From: Conus ventricosus
Taxonomy: Eukaryota; Mollusca; Gastropoda; Neogastropoda; Conidae
Length of the DNA: 64,000 nt
Direction of reading: 5' to 3'
Assembly (NCBI GenBank): GCA_018398815.1
Contig: CM031614.1
Span: 51,674,796 to 51,738,795 of the forward strand
Part shown: positions 11,670-23,599 of the stretch, one piece after another
How the letters are laid out: each line of letters opens with the position of its first letter
Position numbering within the stretch: position 1 is the stretch's first letter
Made by a program: the position numbers and the translations under genes
The notes under the pieces: model-generated
Seen by the model: only the letters and a program-made list of their open reading frames with translations
What the model was told of the DNA's origin: nothing
Database searches by the model: none

Positions 11670-13589
11670 TTTCTTGGAAACAAACACCATAAGCAAGCGG
11701 GAAACAACTCTAACACGACATTCATCGGTATTCCTTTTTTCTCTCCCTGTTCTCGATTTTTGGTTGTTGTTTTTTTTAGCCATCCAAAAGTGGGGGGTGG
11801 GCGTTTACTCGGTACTTCACCCTTTGCACGGATTTTGCTCCAAAGTGGGGGGTGGGCGTTTACAATGTTATGGGTTTATACTCGGTACTTCACGGTAGTT
11901 TCATCTCAAGATCACACAATGACTCAGAGAAAAACTGTGAGACCATTGGAAAAAAAGCACTCGAAGCAATATGGATATCACAGAAATTCAGGAGTACATT
12001 TAGTGTCTAGAATAGAAACTGATCACAAACCTCTTGTCAAAGTCTTTATACCACCGGGATTGCCAAGATGCCAGCCAGGATGTAGTATTTTCGTCTGTGC
12101 CTTATGAGATACAATCCCACAGTAGTTCATGTCACATGCAAAGAACAAATCACAGTTGATGCACCATCCTGTGCACCTGCAAAAAACCGACATCAGTATT
12201 CTGGACGATATTGCGGCACATGTCAAACACGCCACTGAAATCTTACCGGCATTATCTCAGAAATGAGAAGAAACCAGGATGTTGCAAAAATCTGAAGCGA
12301 AAACACCCTAAGCCAGGAAATACCACGAGATCGCCAGAATCTCAAATACCGAAACAAGACTGGAGCAGTCGTCAACATCTCGCAATCATCGACGATATCC
12401 TTCTGTACGATGATCGTATTGCTATCCCCCAAAAAGCTGAGACTGGACATCTTGAACGGACTCCATGAAGGTCACCTGGTATCACTGGATATTGACCACT
12501 CGCCAGATTTCAGTTTGGTAGTCCTCAGTTTCCAGTGAACAAATGGTTAACAAATATACGACGTGTACAAAGATCCGACCAGAGCACCGAGATTCCCTTC
12601 TCCCCTCATTTTCCCCAAAAAGAATATGGTTGCGTGGCGTGTTGGAATGGATCTCTTTGATATGAGCAGGGAAAACCTACATCGTTGTAGTCGACTACCT
12701 TTCCATATGGACTAAAATACGTCGTCTTGAAAACAGAATCTGGGCAAAAGACCGTCACAAAAATGTGCAGTTTTGTGGCTCATAGTATCTCCGATGTGTT
12801 TTCAGTCAATAGTCAACAGTTAAGTTTTGAGGTCAGATACTTTGCTGCAGAGCAGGGTTTTACCCATACCACAAGCTACCCAAACTTTCCTGAAAGCAAC
12901 AGAGAAGCCGAATGCGCTGTACAAACTATGAGCAAGCTTCTCAAATCAAAAGCTCCACACTGAGCTCTATGTATGCACAGTGGCATTCCACTCAAGAATG
13001 ACTTTTCACTGCGTGAACTTCCCATGGGAAGAAAACTGAAAACAAAACTCCAATCAGCCCAACAAACTTTTGTCTTAAAAATTCTACATCTGAAGAGCAT
13101 ACAAGAAAAAAGGTTATGAAAGAACAACAGTCAAAACTACGGCAAACGATGTGCGGCGAAAGAAGCTAAACAAAAGGCGACAGTGTTTATCAAGGACTTG
13201 GGAAATCTAGGGGGAGTCATATCAACGGGCAACAATCCTCGTTCCTTCGTCCTCAGAACCCAGAACGGCACCATACGTCAAAATAGGCCACATCTGGTGT
13301 CCACTCCAGATCAGCAACCACCATCCCCTACACCAAGATGCCGGTCCAGTTTAGTTTTCCCTCTCACGCACAATCATCATCGCTCTTTCTATCAGTATGG
13401 ATCTGATCCCGATGCAATCACAGTGCCCACAAACACCTTCCACATCAATGCTCTTACACACTCGCTTTGGGAGAGTAGCAAAGAAACATGAGAAACCGGA
13501 CCTACAAATCATGTATTCACTCATTCTGTGGAGAGAAGTTAAAGACGGACGTTAGTTGGCAAGTGCCATTAATTCGTATGCATAGGTTT

Positions 13590-13890
13590 AATAAGTCTTC
13601 ACTCAATCCTTGCATTTCACGTTTTAATTTACACACATTCACCTTTTTAACATTATGCATTTCATATGTTGATTTAAACACATCTACCTTTGTAACACTA
13701 TTTAACAAAGAATACATTTTTGTTAATGAGAGAAACTCCAACAAAAAACACTGACTATATTTCAGTCCTTGCATTTCACGTGATCATTTATACACATCTA
13801 CCTTTTTTTTTAACACTATTTAACAGAGAATACATTTGATTGAAAAAAAGATAAAATTGAGAAACTCGAACAAGAAACATTGACTTTATA
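13590..13890. repeat. Two-copy tandem duplication, about 150 bp
   Basis: The block beginning CCTTGCATTTCACG at about 13608 recurs at about 13768. Shared parts include CACATCTACCTTT, AACACTATTTAACA and GAATACATTT. It lies just after the end of the Gypsy integrase relic and could be non-coding 3' sequence of that element. 13891-14009 holds nothing I recognise. Confidence 0.7.
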
Positions 13891-14009
13891 CAACATTTTC
13901 AGAACGAAACTTATAAACTGAAAAGATGAATAATCTAAAAAATAATTTTTAACAAGATGCAAAGCATACAAACGTACTCCCAGTTTATCCTGAATACGCG
14001 TGTGATATT

Positions 14010-15595
14010 CCATAAAGAGGAAAAAACTGTCTTGGACTGGTGTAACCGGTAGTAATGACTATCCTGGTAAACATCGGCCATCGTCTGTGACCTATAATGA
14101 ACATACTTACAAACTTTCAGAAAGATCGGCCAAGAACTTTATGAGATTTTCCATAAAGAAGGAAACCATTATGGGCCGTTAGTAATGGCTATAACGGTAA
14201 ACTTAAACATCGGGCATCATTCGTGACCCATAATGAACATACCTACAAATTTTCGGAAAGATCGGCCAAGTGCTTTCTGAGATATTCTATTAAAAAAAGA
14301 AAAACGGTTACAGGCCGTTACAGCCGTTACTAACGGCTATAACGGTAAACTAAAACATCGGGCATTATTCGTGACCCATAATGAACATACCTACAAATTT
14401 TCAGAAAGATCGGCCAAGTGCTTTCTGAGATATTCCATAAAGAAGAAAAACCGTTACAGGCCGTTACAGCCGTTAGTAACGGCTATAACGGTAAACTAAA
14501 ATATCAGGCATTATTCGTGACCCATAATGAACATGCCTACAAATTTTCAGAAAGATCGGCAAAGTATTTTCTGAGATATTCTAAAAAGAAGAAAACCGTT
14601 ACAGCTAGTAACGGCTGTAACGGTAAACTAAAACATCGGGCATCATCCGTGACCCATAATGAACAAACCTGCTAATTTTTACAAAGATCGGCCAAGCACT
14701 TTCTGAGATATTCCATAAAGAAGAAAAACCGTTACAGGCCGTTACAGCCGTTAGTAACGGCTGAAACGGTAAACTAAAACTTGGGGCATCATCCTGACCC
14801 ATAACGAACATACCTACAAATTTTCAGAACGATCGGCCAAGTACTTTTTGAGATATTCCATAAAGAAGAAAAACCGTTACAGGCTGTTACAGCCGTTAGT
14901 AACGGCTATAACGAGGTAAACCAAAACATCGGGCATCATCCGAGACCCATAATGAACATACCTGCTAATTTTCACAAAGATCAGCTAAGTACTTTCTGAG
15001 ATATTCCATATTCCATGGAGAAGAAAAAGCGTTACAGGCCGTTACAGCCGTTAGTAACGGCTGTAACGGTAAACTAAAACATCGGGTATCATTCTTGACC
15101 CATAATGAACATATTTACAAATTTGCAGAAAGATCGGCCAAGTGCTTTCTGAGATATTCTATAAAGAAGAAAAACCGTTACAGGCCGTTACAGCCGTTGG
15201 TAACGGCTGTAACGGTAAACTAAAACATCACGCATTATTCGTGACCCATAATGAACATACCTACAAATTTTCAGAAATATCGGCCGAGTACTTTTTGAGA
15301 CATTCTAGAAAGAAGAAAAACCGTTACAGGCTGTTACAGCCGTTAGTAACGGCTGTAACGGGGTAAACTAAAACTTCGGGCATCATCCGAGACCCATAAT
15401 GAACATACCTGCTAATTTTCACAAAGATCGGCCAAGTACTTTCTGAGATATTCCATGGAGAAGAAAAAGCGTTACAGGCCGTTACAGCCGTTAGCAACGG
15501 CTGTAACGGTAAACTAAAACATTGGGCATCATCCTTGATCCATAATGAACATACCTACAAATTTTCAGAAAGATCGGCCCAGTAGTTTTGTCTGG
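14010..15595. repeat. Satellite, about 146-bp unit, 10-11 copies, palindrome in each unit
   Basis: Units begin near 14148, 14300, 14450, 14595, 14727, 14873, 15027, 15173, 15318 and 15468. Each holds CCGTTACAGCCGTTA followed by TAACGGCTGTAACGG, a near-perfect inverted repeat able to form a hairpin of about 15 bp stem. This is followed by a conserved arm containing GACCCATAATGAACATACCT and CAGAAAGATCGGCCAAGT. The array ends at about 15595, shortly before a (CAGA)n tract. No coding role is apparent. Confidence 0.92.
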
Positions 15596-15631
15596 AGCGA
15601 GTGGAACACATTTTGACCACGGACACACAGA

Positions 15632-15640
15632 CACACACAC

Positions 15641-15671
<31 letters not shown>

Positions 15672-15680
15672 CACAGACAG
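15632..15680 (+). repeat. (CAGA)n microsatellite
   Basis: ACACAC then CAGACAGACAGA units, directly after the 146-bp satellite. Tails of this type often close dispersed elements, so the last satellite unit plus this tract may be the 3' end of one such element (inference). 15681-15960 has no recognised feature. Confidence 0.85.
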
Positions 15681-15969
15681 CATTTCTTCGTTCCCATTCT
15701 AAAGTACTCCCTGTTCTATAAAAACATTTACACTTTGTATACGTTTGAGAAACGAATTCCACACACATTTTTATCACTACTTGAAAAAGGAGAGAAACGT
15801 AGTGTTAAAAAGCGTTTTCAAAGTGCAGATGAAAAGTGTAAGAAGTAGCAGACGGACGTGTTACCGGAAGAACCCTGCAAGTTAACTTAGAAACAAAACG
15901 CTCTATCATCTAGAAGCTAGCGTCAACACGCATCGTGCAAGATCTCTTGAATAATAAAATCACCCTAAT

Positions 15970-16110
15970 TATGACGATGAAGACGATGACAATGACGACG
16001 ACGACGATGATGATGACGATCATCATGATCATGATGATGATGACGACAACGACGACGACAATGGCGACGACGACGACGACGACGATGACGATGATGATGA
16101 TGATGATGCC
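15970..16110 (+). repeat. GAY-type trinucleotide tract (GATGAC)n
   Basis: About 140 bp of GAC/GAT/AAT triplets, ending eight bases before the splice donor of the CCP exon at 16118-16303, so it lies in the intron. It gives HHHHRRR and MTTTMM frames that are not supported as coding. Confidence 0.9.
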
Positions 16111-16117
16111 TTCTTAC

Positions 16118-16303
16118 CGGAGCAATCCGGAACAGTGCTGGGTTTCCATTCTCCCACAGCGTTATTGCAGATGAATAGGTCACTGACGGCGCTCGGCACG
16201 TCATAGGGGTCCATGCAGGCCATGTAGCAGAACACACTGTTCAGGCCAAGAAAGCACTGGAGGGCTCCGTTTTGTGGTGGAGACAGATCTGGACACTTAG
16301 TCA
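16118..16303 (-). CDS. Exon: sushi/CCP domain (phase 1-1)
   Basis: On the minus strand an acceptor ending TTCCAG lies before 16303 and a donor GTAAGA follows 16118, giving a 186-bp exon. The frame entering one base in is open throughout and encodes VTKCPDLSPPQNGAL, then CFLGLNSVFC, and ends EWKPSTVPDC. The Cys spacing, the early PxxxNG and the late Trp are the sushi (complement control protein) pattern. This is a small disulfide-bonded module of secreted and cell-surface proteins, used for protein binding. Exons of this module are usually phase 1-1, as here. It is the leftmost exon I can see of a minus-strand gene. Confidence 0.85.
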
Positions 16304-16489
16304 CTGGAACAGAATAAGCAAGACAGGTTGTAAAAATATACCGGTGAGACACTGCATGGTTCCACTGCATGGGAGAAAGAAGTCAGGACACTGACCAACC
16401 CTGTAGGTGACTGTATTTCTTGGGCCTGGTTGATGCCAGGATAGATTAGGAAAGTAATTGTATAGTGCAACCCTGCCAAGCAGTCTAAG

Positions 16490-16500
16490 TGTGTGTGTGT

Positions 16501-16531
<31 letters not shown>

Positions 16532-16538
16532 GGGGGGG
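16490..16538 (+). repeat. (GT)n followed by poly-G
   Basis: About 25 bp of (GT)n and then a run of 24 G, in the intron between two CCP exons. Confidence 0.9.
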
Positions 16539-16639
16539 TATTTGTGCACATGTGAGTTTGTGTGCTGTGTGTTAGAGTTGCATTCCAATACATTTTGTGC
16601 CCCCGTGCATATACAAATATGTAATATGTATATAATTTA

Positions 16640-16862
<223 letters not shown>

Positions 16863-16932
16863 AACAGTATTGTAAACATGATCATGACACAATTAGAATC
16901 CCTCTCCTCTCTTCATACACAACCAGACATAC

Positions 16933-17151
16933 CGATACAAGTCGGAGTAGTGTTCCCCTCCCAGACCCAACTGGCGGTTGCGGGATAAGTGTCGTCATCT
17001 TTCTCACACGTAATGTTCGTGGGGCCGTCAAACACACCGGCCGCAGTACAGCCAAGGGAGCAGGAAGCCCCATACACATGGCCCTGAGGGCACTGGAAGG
17101 TCATGACCGCGGCAGCCCAGTCCTCGAGGTCAGGCTTAGGGCACGTCAGCT
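16933..17151 (-). CDS. Exon: sushi/CCP domain (phase 1-1)
   Basis: Minus-strand acceptor TTGCTTCAG precedes 17151 and donor GTATGT follows 16933, giving 219 bp (73 codons), entered in phase 1. The open frame reads ELTCPKPDLEDWAAAV, FQCPQGHVYGASCSLGC, then TNITCEKDDD, a Trp-containing segment and a final PTCIG. It has the sushi-module arrangement but with slightly long loops. It lies 629 bp upstream, in the sense of transcription, of the next CCP exon in compatible phase, so the two probably belong to one secreted multidomain protein. The signal peptide and gene start are outside what I can recognise. Confidence 0.85.
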
Positions 17152-19089
17152 CTGAAGCAATGCAACAGGACGTGTGTGAGGAACATCCCAACAGAATGTA
17201 AACGAGTCAGGAAACGTTCCAACAAAAATTTGATATTCATCAGGAAACATCCTAAAAGAATGTCAGTGTGTAATCGTGGTTGACTTAAGAAACATCTCTA
17301 AACCTTGTGGCTGAGTCAGGAAAAAATCCCAAAAAGATGTGACTCGTTCAGTCAGGAATTATCCAACAAAGACTGGAGTGTCAGGAATCATACTACCAGG
17401 ATAGGAGTCAGTCAGGAATCATCCCACCAGGTTGAAAGTCACAGTCAGGAATCATCGCACTAGGATGGGAGTCAGTCAGGAATCAACCTACTAGGATGGG
17501 AGTCAATCAGGAATCATCCTACCAGGATGGGAGTCAGTCAGGAATCATCCCACCACGATGGAGGTCAGTCACTCAGGAATCATCCCACCAGGATGAAACT
17601 CGCTGTCACGAATCATACCACCAGGATGAGAGTCAATCAGTCAGGAATCATCCCACCAGGATCAAAGTCGCAGTCAGGAATCATCCCACCAGGATGGGAA
17701 TCAGTCCGTCAGGAATCATGCCACCAGGATGGAAGTCAGTCAGTCAGGAATCATCCTACCAGGACGAAACTGCAGTCACGAATCATACCACCATGATGTG
17801 AGTCATTCGGTCAGGAATAATCCCACCAGGATGGGAGTCAGCCAGTCGGGAATCATCCCACCAGGATGGGAGTCAGTCACAGAATCATCCCGCCAAGATG
17901 GGAGTCAGTCAGGATTCATCCCACCAGCATCGGAGTCAGTCAGTAATCATCCTAACAGGATGGGAGTCAGTCATGACTCTTCCCAGCAGGATGGGAGTCA
18001 GTCAGTCAGGAATCATCCCAACAGGATGGGAGTCAGTCTGTCACGAATCATCTCTCGAGGATGGGAGTCAGTCAGTCAGGAAACATCCCACTAGGATGAA
18101 AGTCAGTCAGGATTCATCCCACCTAGATGGGAGTTAGTCAGGAATCAACCCACCAGGATGGGAGTTAGTCAGTCAGGAATTTTCCCACTAGATGGAGTCA
18201 GTCAGTCAGGAATTATCCCACTAGGATGGGAGTCAGTCAGGAATCAACCCACCAGGACGGGAGCCAGTCAGGAATTATCCCACTAGGATGGGAGTCAGTC
18301 AGTCCGGAATCACCCCACGTGGATGGGAGTTAGTCAGGAATCAACCCACAAGGATGGGAGTCGGTCAGTCAGGACTCTTCTCAGCAGGATGAAAGTCACA
18401 GTCAGGAATCATCCCACCAGGATGACAGTCAAAGTCAGAAATCATCCCACCAGGATGCGATTCAGGCAGGAATCATCCCACCAGGTTTGGAGTCCGTCAG
18501 TCAGGATTCTTCCCAGCAGGATGAACGTCACAGTCAGGAATCATTCCACCAGGATGGGAGTCAATCAGTCAAGAACCATCTCACGAGGATGAAAGTCAAA
18601 GTCAGAAATCATCCCACCAGGATGGGCGTCAGGTAGGGATCGTCCCACTAGGTTGGGAGTCAGTCAGTCAGGACTCTTCCCAGCAGGGTCAAAGTCGCAG
18701 TCAGGAGTCATCCCACCAGGTTGGGAGTTAGTCACTCAAGAATCATCCCATCAGGGTGAAAATCGCAGTCAGGAATTATCCCACCAGGATGGGAGTCAGT
18801 TAGTCCGGAATCATCCCTCCAGGATGGGAGTCAGTCAGTCAGGAATCATCCCACCAGGATTGGAGTCAGTCAGTCAGAAGTCATCCCATCAGGATGGGAG
18901 TCAGTCAGTCAGGAGTCATCCCCCCAGGATGGGAGTCAGTCAGTCAGCAGTCATCCCATCAGGATGGGAGTCAGTCAGTCAGGAGTCATCCCACCAGGAC
19001 GGGAGTCAGTCAGTCAGAAATCATCCCACCAGGATGGGAGTCAGTCAGTCAGAAATCATCCCACCAGGATGGGAGTCAGTCAGTCAGGA

Positions 19090-20887
19090 GTCATCCCACA
19101 AGGATGAGAGTCAGTTAGTCAGGAGTCATCCCACCAGGTTGGGAGTTAGTCACTCAAGAATCATCCCCACAGGATGGGAGTCAGTCAGGAATCATCCCAC
19201 CAGGATGGGAGTTATTCAGGAATCATCCCACCAGGATGGGAGTCACTCCGTCAGGAATCATCCCACCAGGATCAAAGTCGCAGTCAGGAATCATCCCACC
19301 AGGATGGGAGTTAGTCCGTCAGGAATCATCTGACCAGGATAAGAGTCAGTCAGAAATCGTCCCACAAGGATGGGAGTCTGTCAGGACTCATACCTCCAGG
19401 ATGGTAGTCAGTCAGAAATCGTCCTACAAGGATGGGAGTCAGTCAGGAATCATCCCACCAGGATGGGAGTCAGTCACTCAGGAGTCATCCTACCAGGATG
19501 CAAGTCAGTCAGTCAGAAATCGTCCCACAAGGATGGGAGTCAGTCAACCAAGAATCATCCCACCAGGATGGGAGTCAGTCACTCAGGAGTCATCCTACCA
19601 GGACGGGAGTCAGTCAGTCAAGAATAACACAACCAGGATGGGAGTCAGTCAGGAATCATCCCACTAGGATGAGATTAAGTCAGGAATCATTCCACAAGAA
19701 TAGGAGTCAGTCCATCAGGAATGATCCCACCAGGACAAAATCGCAGTCAGGAATCATTCCACCAGGATGGGAGTCAGTCAGTCAGGAATCAACCCGTCAG
19801 GATGGAATTCAGCCAGGAATCATTCCATCCGGATGGGAGTTAGTTAGTCAGGAATCATCCCACAAGGATGGCAGCCAGTCAGGAATCATCCCACTAGGAT
19901 TGGAGTCAGTCAGGAATCATACCACTTGGATCAGAGTCAGTCAGGAATCATCCCACCAAGATGAGAGTCAGTCAGGAATCATCTCATCAGGATGGAAGTC
20001 AGTCAGGAACCATCCCACCAGAATGGGAATCAGAAAGGAATCATCCCACCAGGATGGCAGCCAGTCAGGAATCATCCCACTAGGATTGGAGTCAGTCAGG
20101 AATCATACCACTTGGATCAGAGTCAGTCAGGAATCATCCCACCAAGATGAGAGTCAGTCAGGAATCATCTCATCAGGATGGAGGTCAGTCAGGAACCATC
20201 CCACCAGGATGGCAATCAGAAAGGAATCATCCCAATGGAATTGAAGTCGGCCAGTGAGGAATCGTCCCACCAGAATGGGACTCATTCAGTCAGGCATTAT
20301 CCAACCAGAATGGGAGTCAGTCAGGAATCATCCCACGAGGATGGGAGTCAGTCAGGAATCATCCCACCAGGATGGGAGCCTGTCAGTCAGGAATCATCCA
20401 ACCAGGATGGGAGTCAGTCACTCAGAAATCATCCCACCTGCAATGGGAGTCAGTCAGGAATCATTCCACCAGGATGGAAGTCAGGCAGGAATCATCTCAC
20501 CAGGATGGAAGTCAGGCAGGAATCATCCCACCAGAATGGGAGTCAGTCAGTCTGGAATCATGCCAACAGGATGGGATTCAGGCAGGAATCATCCCACCAG
20601 GATGGGAGTCAGTCAGTCAGAAATCATCCCACCAGGATGGGAGTTAGTCAGCAATTATCCCACTTGGATAAAAGTCAGTCGGGAATCAGCCCACCAGGAT
20701 GGAAGTCAATCAGTCAGGAATCATCCCACCAGGATGGAGTCAGCCAGGAATCACCCCAGAAGGATGGGAGTCAGCCATGAATCATCTCACCAGGATGGGT
20801 GTCAATCAGCAATCATCCCAGGAGGATAAGTGCCAGTCAGGAATAATCCCATCAGGATGAAAGTCGCAGACAGGAATCATCCCATCA
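19090..20887 (+). repeat. Higher-order duplication in minisatellite, copy 1
   Basis: The variant order of this 1.8-kb block is repeated at 20888-22645 with an offset of about 1800 bp shrinking to about 1776 bp. Markers are the rare variants GAATCATCCCCACAGG and GATCAAAGTCGCAG and the AATTGAAGTCGGCCAG unit. Inside it a block of about 186 bp (six units) at 19862 is itself repeated at 20048. Confidence 0.85.
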
Positions 20888-22645
20888 GGAGTCATCCCAC
20901 CAGGATGGGAGTCAGTTAGTCAGGAGTCATCCCACCAGGTTGGGAGTTAGTCACTCAAGAATCATCCCCACAGGATGGGAGTCAGTCAGGAATCATCCCA
21001 CCAGGATGGGAGTTATTCAGGAATCATCCCACTAGAATGAGAGTCACTCCGTCAGGAATCATCCCACCAGGATCAAAGTCGCAGTCAGGATTCATCCCAC
21101 CAGGATGGGAGTCAGTCGCTCAAGAATCATCTGACCAGGATAAGAGTCAGTCAGAAATCGTCCCACAAGGATGGGAGTCAGTCAGGACTCATACCTCCAG
21201 GATGGTAGTCAGTCAGGAATCACCCCACCAGGATGGGATTTAGTCACTCAGGAGTCATCCTACCAGGATGCAAGTCAGTCAGTCAGAAATCGTCCCACAA
21301 GGATGGGAGTCAGTCAACCAAGAATCATCCCACCAGGATGGGAGTCAGTCACTCAGGAGTCATCCTACCAGGACGGGAGTCAGTCAGTCAAGAATAACAC
21401 AACCAGGATACGAGTCAGTCAGGAATCATCCCACTAGGATGAGATTAAGTCAGGAATCATTCCACGAGAATAGGAGTCAGTCCATCAGGAATGATCCCAC
21501 CAGGACAAAATCGCAGTCAGGATTCATTCCACCAGGATGGGAGTCAGTCAGTCAGGAATCAACCCGTCAGGATGGAATTCAGCCAGGAATCATTCCATCC
21601 GGATGGGAGTTAGTTAGTCAGGAATCATCCCACAAGGATGGCAGCCAGTCAGGAATCATCCCACTAGATTGGAGTCAGTCAGGAATCATACCACTTGGAT
21701 CAGAGTCAGTCAGGAATCATCCCACCAAGATGAGAGTCAGTCAGGAATCATCTCATCAGGATGGAAGTCAGTCAGGAACCATCCCACCTGAATGGGAATC
21801 AGAAAGGAATCATCCCACCAGGATGGCAGCCAGTCAGGAATCATCCCACTAGGATTGGAGTCAGTCAGGAATCATACCACTTGGATCAGAGTCAGTCAGG
21901 AATCATCCCACCAAGATGAGAGTCAGTCAGGAATCATCTCATCAGGATGGAGGTCAGTCAGGAACCATCCCACTAGATGGCAATCAAAAAGGAATCATCC
22001 CAATGGAATTGAAGTCGGCCAGTGAGGAATCGTCCCACCAGAATGGGACTCATTCAGTTAGGAATTATCCAACCAGAATGGGAGTCAGTCAGGAATCATC
22101 CCACGAGGATGGGAGTCAGTCAGGAATCATCCCACCAGGATGGGAGCCTGTCATTCAGGAATCATCCAACCAGGATGGGAGTCAGTCACTCAGAAATCAT
22201 CCCACCTGCATGGGAGTCAGTCAGGAATCATTCCACCAGGATGGAAGTCAGGCAGGAATCATCTCACCAGGATGGAAGTCAGGCAGGAATCATCCCACCA
22301 GAATGGGAGTCAGGCAGGAATCATCCCACCAGGATGGGAGTCAGTCAGTCAGAAATCATCCCACCAGGATGGGAGTCAGTCAGTCAGAAATCACCCCACC
22401 AGGATGGGAGTTAGTCAGCAATTATCCCACTTGGATAAAAGTCAGTCGGGAATCAGCCCACCAGGATGGAAGTCAATCAGTCAGGAATCATCCCAACAGG
22501 ATGGGAGTCAGCCAGGAATCACCCCAGAAGGATGGGAGCCAGCCATGAATCATCTCACCAGGATGGGAGTCAATCAGCAATCATCCCAGGAGGATAAGAG
22601 CCAGTCAGGAATAATCCCATCAGGATGAAAGTCGCAGACAGGAAT
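20888..22645 (+). repeat. Higher-order duplication in minisatellite, copy 2
   Basis: Second copy of the 1.8-kb block with the same sequence of rare unit variants, differing by scattered substitutions and small deletions. This points to an unequal exchange or segmental duplication after the unit variants arose. Confidence 0.85.
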
Positions 22646-23599
22646 CATCCCATCACGATGGGAGTCAGTCAGGTATCATCCCATCAGGATGGGAATCAGG
22701 ACATAACATAATTTCTTGGGGATCAGAATGGAGAGATAGGGATCTGTTGTGTGTTTAGTTAGTGATAGGAACTGGATATAGGAAGAGTAATTGTAGCGCG
22801 TGGGTGGTTGGAGGGAGCGCGCCGTTAGTAGGGGAGGAAGCGCAGTTACTTGGCAATCCTAGTGACATAGTTGCCGGGTAACATTGTCTTGTTTTGTCTC
22901 GGTTTGGTGCAACCGAGGTATGAATGGTGTGCTTGTGTTTTTCCTTCTCTTCCAGTTACATGTGTTTATGAGAGCTGGAATGTATTGATGGTCGCAGTAA
23001 TATTTGATGACATGAAATGTTGAAATGAAATGTTTCAAAGGTATGTTGGTCATTAATTTGCTCAGTAATTGAACTGTGCCGGGGGTGCTGAAAGATAGGT
23101 GTTTAGAAAAGGCACTGTGAAGTTGCCAGGTACTAATTGTATCCATTTAACAGTAAACAAGTGGGATAACTTTTGCTCCCATTTGTTACCCCACTTGTTT
23201 ACTATTTATTGTTTACTGTTCCCTGCCTCATTTCATTTCCAATTTTGTATCCATTTAGCCCGTGGACAATCGGAGATATTCGTTTTACGATTGAAGGAGT
23301 GGATGTTCTCTTGTGGGAAGTTCTGAGGTTAAGAAATTCTGGTTTCCTTGGGTTGAGACTTGATAGTCCATCCAAATGGTGTCAAGAACCGATCGCAAGC
23401 TTAGGTGTCAAGGTACCGTAAGTCCGGTTGAGTCTGTCGAGGAGAAAGGGGATGTTTCGACTCCTGTGAAGCAGCCAGGGGGAACTCCCATGTCCCGTAC
23501 AACTTGCGGCTGGTAAGCCTGGGTCAGGAGAGTCTCCGGGGGCGCTGCTAAGTTTGTGTCACCTAGCTGTCTTGTTGTTCAGTACTACTCACGCCTAGG

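Larger units (their letters stand above)
9541..11897 (-). mobile_element. pogo/Tigger-type DNA transposon inserted in Gypsy RNase H
   Basis: The ends are inverted repeats. The left end reads TACCGTAAAGTACCGAGTAT and the right end, in reverse complement, TACCGTGAAGTACCGAGTAT. TA lies at both edges, the dinucleotide target that pogo elements duplicate. Gypsy RNase H coding sequence abuts both sides. The transposase lies on the minus strand. The TIR core is repeated inside each end: an inverted copy at about 9600-9626 and GGGGTGGGCGTTTACTCGG-type copies at 11795-11890. Length is 2.36 kb, ordinary for the family apart from the (CA)n expansion. Confidence 0.9.
7554..13491 (+). mobile_element. Ty3/Gypsy LTR-retrotransposon relic, split by a pogo insertion
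   Basis: Gag, zinc knuckle, reverse transcriptase, RNase H and integrase pieces follow in the standard Ty3/Gypsy order on the plus strand. The coding sequence is interrupted by the 100-N gap and by the pogo element at 9541-11897, and is broken by many stops. I cannot identify LTRs on either side with confidence. The protein style (gag with paired-helix core, integrase tail ending in a TQNGTIRQNR stretch) matches Gypsy lineages common in marine invertebrates. Confidence 0.8.
8441..13491 (+). pseudogene. Gypsy pol relic: RT, RNase H, integrase
   Basis: RT fragments include LVPKQNGSVRICIDL (about 8704) and VDDILLYA (9025-9048), the catalytic double-Asp motif. RNase H begins about 9400 with LTSTPALAYYSPKRKTVIA, stops at the pogo element, and resumes after 11897 with RIETDHKPLVKVF (about 12010). 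Integrase remains lie at 12670-13080, including FEVRYFAAEQGFTHTTSYP followed by SNREAE carrying the last acidic residue. A C-terminal TQNGTIRQNR segment lies at 13258-13290. A 28-C run at 9297-9324 interrupts the RT/RNase H junction. Frames change many times; no functional product is possible. Confidence 0.75.
17180..22700 (+). repeat. 31/35-bp minisatellite array, left part (about 5.5 kb)
   Basis: The unit reads GGAATCATCCCACCAGGATG then GGAGTCAGTCA, 31 bp, or 35 bp with an extra GTCA. The array is degenerate at its left edge (17180-17400, with aaacatcc-type variants) and sharp at its right edge near 22700. Because 31 and 35 are not multiples of three and the plus-strand unit has no stop, all three plus frames stay open for up to 270 codons (ESSHQDGSQSVRNHP and similar). 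The array sits in an intron of the minus-strand CCP/HYR gene, so these frames are not credible genes. It contains higher-order duplications. Confidence 0.95.

Noticed and set aside
18653..20780. Long plus-strand open frames of 200-270 codons (also 47464-48550)
   Set aside because: They are produced by a stop-free 31/35-bp minisatellite unit, rotate through all three frames, have no start context or domain, and lie antisense in introns of the CCP/HYR gene.
17400..22700. CRISPR-like regular direct repeats
   Set aside because: There are no unique spacers between repeats; the whole unit repeats, and the setting is eukaryotic.
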